A DNA stretch of 7,466 nt from an uncultured Eubacteriales bacterium. Lineage in GTDB: Bacteria; Bacillota_A; Clostridia; Oscillospirales; Oscillospiraceae. The stretch's first letter is position 1, and each line of letters opens with the position of its first letter. The notes below the pieces were generated by a model. That model did no database searches. It had not been told where the DNA came from and worked only from the letters and a program-made list of their open reading frames with translations. Both the position numbers and the translations under genes were made by a program. Below are positions 6,070-7,466 of the stretch, piece by piece. The stretch is from contig CATKHE010000283.1 of NCBI GenBank assembly GCA_949747935.1, positions 1 to 7,466 of the forward strand, in the 5' to 3' direction.

Positions 6070-7059
6070 TTATAGGCCGTTGACAATAAAGCTGGGCCGC
6101 TGTCCCTCCAGAAGCAGCCTGACCGACTGCCACATATTGCGGTGGGCCCGGCGGAAAGAGCCGCCAGTGATTCCCCCCAGGTGGGGGGAATATACCGCCC
6201 GGGGAGCGATTTCAGAGGGCAGGTCCACCAAGGGGTGGTCGCCGGGAGTGGGTTCCGGGTCCAGGGTGTCTACAGCGATCCCCCCCAGCCTGCCGTCCAG
6301 AAGGGCCTGACGGACAGCGAAATTGTCCACCAGCTGGCCCCGGGCGGTATTCACCAGGATGGCCCCTGGCTTGACATGGGACAAAAACGCTTCATTGACC
6401 ATGTGGGTGGTCTGTTCATTGACGGCGCAGTGGAGAGACAGAACATCGCAGGCTGCGGCCAATTCCTCCAGAGGGAGATAAGTAACCCCCAGCTCCACCT
6501 CAAGCTCCGGCGGGCGGCGGTGGGCGGTGTAATAATACAGCTTACAGCTGAAGGGCCGCAGCAGCCTGGCGACGGCCTGCCCAATGTCACCCAGGCCGAT
6601 CAGACCCACAGTCTGCTCTCCGAGCTCCGGGGCACTGGACACCATGAAGCGCTCCTTGAATTGAATCTGTTCCCCTGCCTTGACGGCCTGGTGTCCGGTG
6701 ATCCCCTGCCGCAGGGCCATGAGCATGAGCATTACGGTGTGCTCCGCCACAGAAACGGCGTTGCACCCTCTGTTGTTGCACACGAAAATGCCCCGCTCCC
6801 GGGCGGCGTCTGTGTCAATGGCGTTGAAGGCAACCCCTTCAGAGTGAATCAGCTTCAGCCGGGGCAGAGCTTCGATGATCTCCCGGCCGATGGGGGTGAT
6901 GGCGTCGGCGAAGATGACCTCCGCGTCAGAATTATCCGCCGCCGCCTGTAGGATGGACTGATGAGCCCCGCTGAAAACCAGCTCCACGGGTAGGCCCTGG
7001 ACAAATTCCGGCAGGTACAGGTCATAGCGGGCCCTAGGCCCGAAAATCAGGATTTTCAT
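6070..7059 (-). CDS. D-isomer-specific 2-hydroxyacid dehydrogenase, NAD(P)-dependent
   Basis: Cytosolic oxidoreductase interconverting a D-2-hydroxyacid and its 2-oxoacid; 329 residues, normal for the family. The start at 7059 follows AAGGAG (7072-7067) at 7-nt spacing; an in-frame ATG at 7089 lacks this support. The Rossmann dinucleotide-binding motif is GLGDIG (155-160) after VGLI. The catalytic triad is complete: R240 in NTARGQLVD, E269 in DTLDPEPTPGDHPL, H293 in SPHLGGIT. NNRGCNAVSVAEHTV (95-109) is the usual hinge region. The acidic residue expected about 18-20 residues after the glycine motif to select NAD is not obvious here (YYYTAHRRPP, 175-184); the R181/R182 pair could favour NADP (inference). 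The substrate loop reads SEGVAFNAID (73-82), unlike the common GVGxDxID. Members include lactate, glycerate, phosphoglycerate and hydroxyisocaproate dehydrogenases; the substrate here cannot be named. It follows prmA by 56 nt on the same strand. Confidence 0.9.
   Translation of the reverse strand: MKILIFGPRARYDLYLPEFVQGLPVELVFSGAHQSILQAAADNSDAEVIFADAITPIGREIIEALPRLKLIHSEGVAFNAIDTDAARERGIFVCNNRGCNAVSVAEHTVMLMLMALRQGITGHQAVKAGEQIQFKERFMVSSAPELGEQTVGLIGLGDIGQAVARLLRPFSCKLYYYTAHRRPPELEVELGVTYLPLEELAAACDVLSLHCAVNEQTTHMVNEAFLSHVKPGAILVNTARGQLVDNFAVRQALLDGRLGGIAVDTLDPEPTPGDHPLVDLPSEIAPRAVYSPHLGGITGGSFRRAHRNMWQSVRLLLEGQRPSFIVNGL
6170..6191. repeat. Perfect 9-bp inverted repeat inside dehydrogenase gene
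   Basis: ATTCCCCCC (6170-6178), four-base spacer AGGT, GGGGGGAAT (6183-6191). It lies within the codons for SPHLGGI, which include the catalytic histidine H293. It could form a hairpin in mRNA but is likely a by-product of proline and glycine codons flanking H-L. Confidence 0.6.
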
Positions 7060-7066
7060 AGATGAT

Positions 7067-7072
7067 CTCCTT
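7067..7072 (-). promoter_or_regulatory. Ribosome binding site of 2-hydroxyacid dehydrogenase
   Basis: AAGGAG on the minus strand, 7 nt before the ATG whose first base is 7059. It fixes the start of the dehydrogenase. Confidence 0.85.
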
Positions 7073-7115
7073 ATGTAGGGGAACGGCATTTAGCTGCCCC
7101 ACAGGTTTTGCTTTA

Positions 7116-7466
7116 TCATTTTGCCTCCAAAGAGGCCCAGCCGTTCTTCTCCCGCTTTTTGGTGACGGTGAGGCCCGCCTTCTTCAGTGCCTCCTCCACC
7201 TCACGGGTCCGGGTGTCGATGATGCCGGAGCAGAGGAACACGCCGTCCTCCTCCAGCAGTCCGGGCACCTGGGGAGCCAGGGGGATGATGACATCGGCCA
7301 CGATATTGGCCAGGACCAGGTGATATCGTTTCCGGGCCAGCTCCGCCGCAAGAGCGGCGTCAGCAAGTACATTACCCGCCCGAACGGTGTACCGGTCCTT
7401 TCCAATGCCGTTGAGGGCGGCGTTCTCATAGGCCACGTCCACCGCCTTGGGGTCGATGTCCACGGC
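7116..7466 (-). CDS. prmA: Ribosomal protein L11 methyltransferase, C-terminal part (cut by window edge)
   Basis: S-adenosylmethionine-dependent enzyme that trimethylates amino groups of ribosomal protein L11. Only the last 116 codons are in the window; the frame runs off the right edge, so the N-terminal L11-binding domain and the glycine-rich SAM motif I are not seen. What remains is diagnostic: AVDIDPKAVDVAYENAALNG (SAM-binding acidic loop and the following helix), YHLVLANIVADVIIPLAPQV (the NIxAxV motif IV region typical of PrmA), SGIIDTRTREVEEALKKAGL, and the terminal NGWASLEA corresponding to the family's W-x-A/S-L ending. The gene ends with TGA. It is upstream of, and probably co-transcribed with, the dehydrogenase; the 56-nt gap shows no convincing terminator or promoter. 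Assignment is secure although the copy is partial. Confidence 0.93.
   Translation of the reverse strand, partial: AVDIDPKAVDVAYENAALNGIGKDRYTVRAGNVLADAALAAELARKRYHLVLANIVADVIIPLAPQVPGLLEEDGVFLCSGIIDTRTREVEEALKKAGLTVTKKREKNGWASLEAK

Noticed and set aside
6142..6951. 269-residue open frame on the plus strand opposite the dehydrogenase
   Set aside because: No domain or ribosome binding site is seen. The opposite strand encodes a complete dehydrogenase with catalytic triad and Shine-Dalgarno.
7076..7103. Possible weak hairpin between prmA and the dehydrogenase (GGGGCA ... TGCC, CCCC)
   Set aside because: Pairing is short and interrupted, and no T-run follows it, so it does not support a terminator or attenuator call.

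Overview
The window looks like chromosomal DNA from a GC-rich member of the Clostridia, plausibly an Oscillospiraceae-type gut bacterium. This is inferred from high overall GC, G/C-rich third codon positions, strong AGGAGG-type ribosome binding sites, and a gene set (pepD, PF06262 zincin, GluQ-RS, XRE regulator, prmA) that fits that group. No species can be named from sequence alone. Nothing here looks like a mobile element, CRISPR array, prophage or RNA gene, and there is no gene-free stretch above about 100 bases.

Bases 1-2660 (+) hold the distal end of an ABC importer operon. It has two paralogous BPD_transp_2-type permeases, the first cut by the window edge, followed by a small membrane-anchored protein with a very acidic tail. 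The three genes are linked by 4-nt ATGA and GTGA overlaps. The ATPase and substrate-binding protein presumably lie upstream. The substrate is not identifiable, though this permease class usually serves simple sugars or nucleosides. A GC-rich hairpin at 2674-2698 closes the operon.

Bases 2710-5458 (+) hold a tight three-gene cluster: an M20-type Xaa-His dipeptidase (pepD), a small HExxH zincin (PF06262-like), and glutamyl-Q tRNA(Asp) synthetase (GluQ-RS). pepD and the zincin are 4 nt apart. The zincin and gluQ overlap by 14 nt, so the three are probably co-transcribed and partly translationally coupled. Their functions (peptide catabolism, putative proteolysis, tRNA modification) do not form one obvious pathway.

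Bases 5491-5998 (+) hold a short XRE-family regulator with its own extended -10 promoter and strong RBS. It meets the minus-strand genes at a large inverted repeat (6035-6065), which is best read as the terminator of the minus-strand unit.

Bases 6070-7466 (-) hold the C-terminal part of prmA (ribosomal protein L11 methyltransferase, cut by the right edge). It is followed 56 nt downstream by a D-isomer-specific 2-hydroxyacid dehydrogenase with an intact catalytic triad but a divergent substrate loop.

Overall this is mostly ordinary housekeeping and metabolic DNA. The points most worth a second look are the uncharacterised acidic membrane protein tied to the ABC permeases, the hairpin squeezed against the pepD RBS, and the overlapping zincin-GluQ-RS pair.
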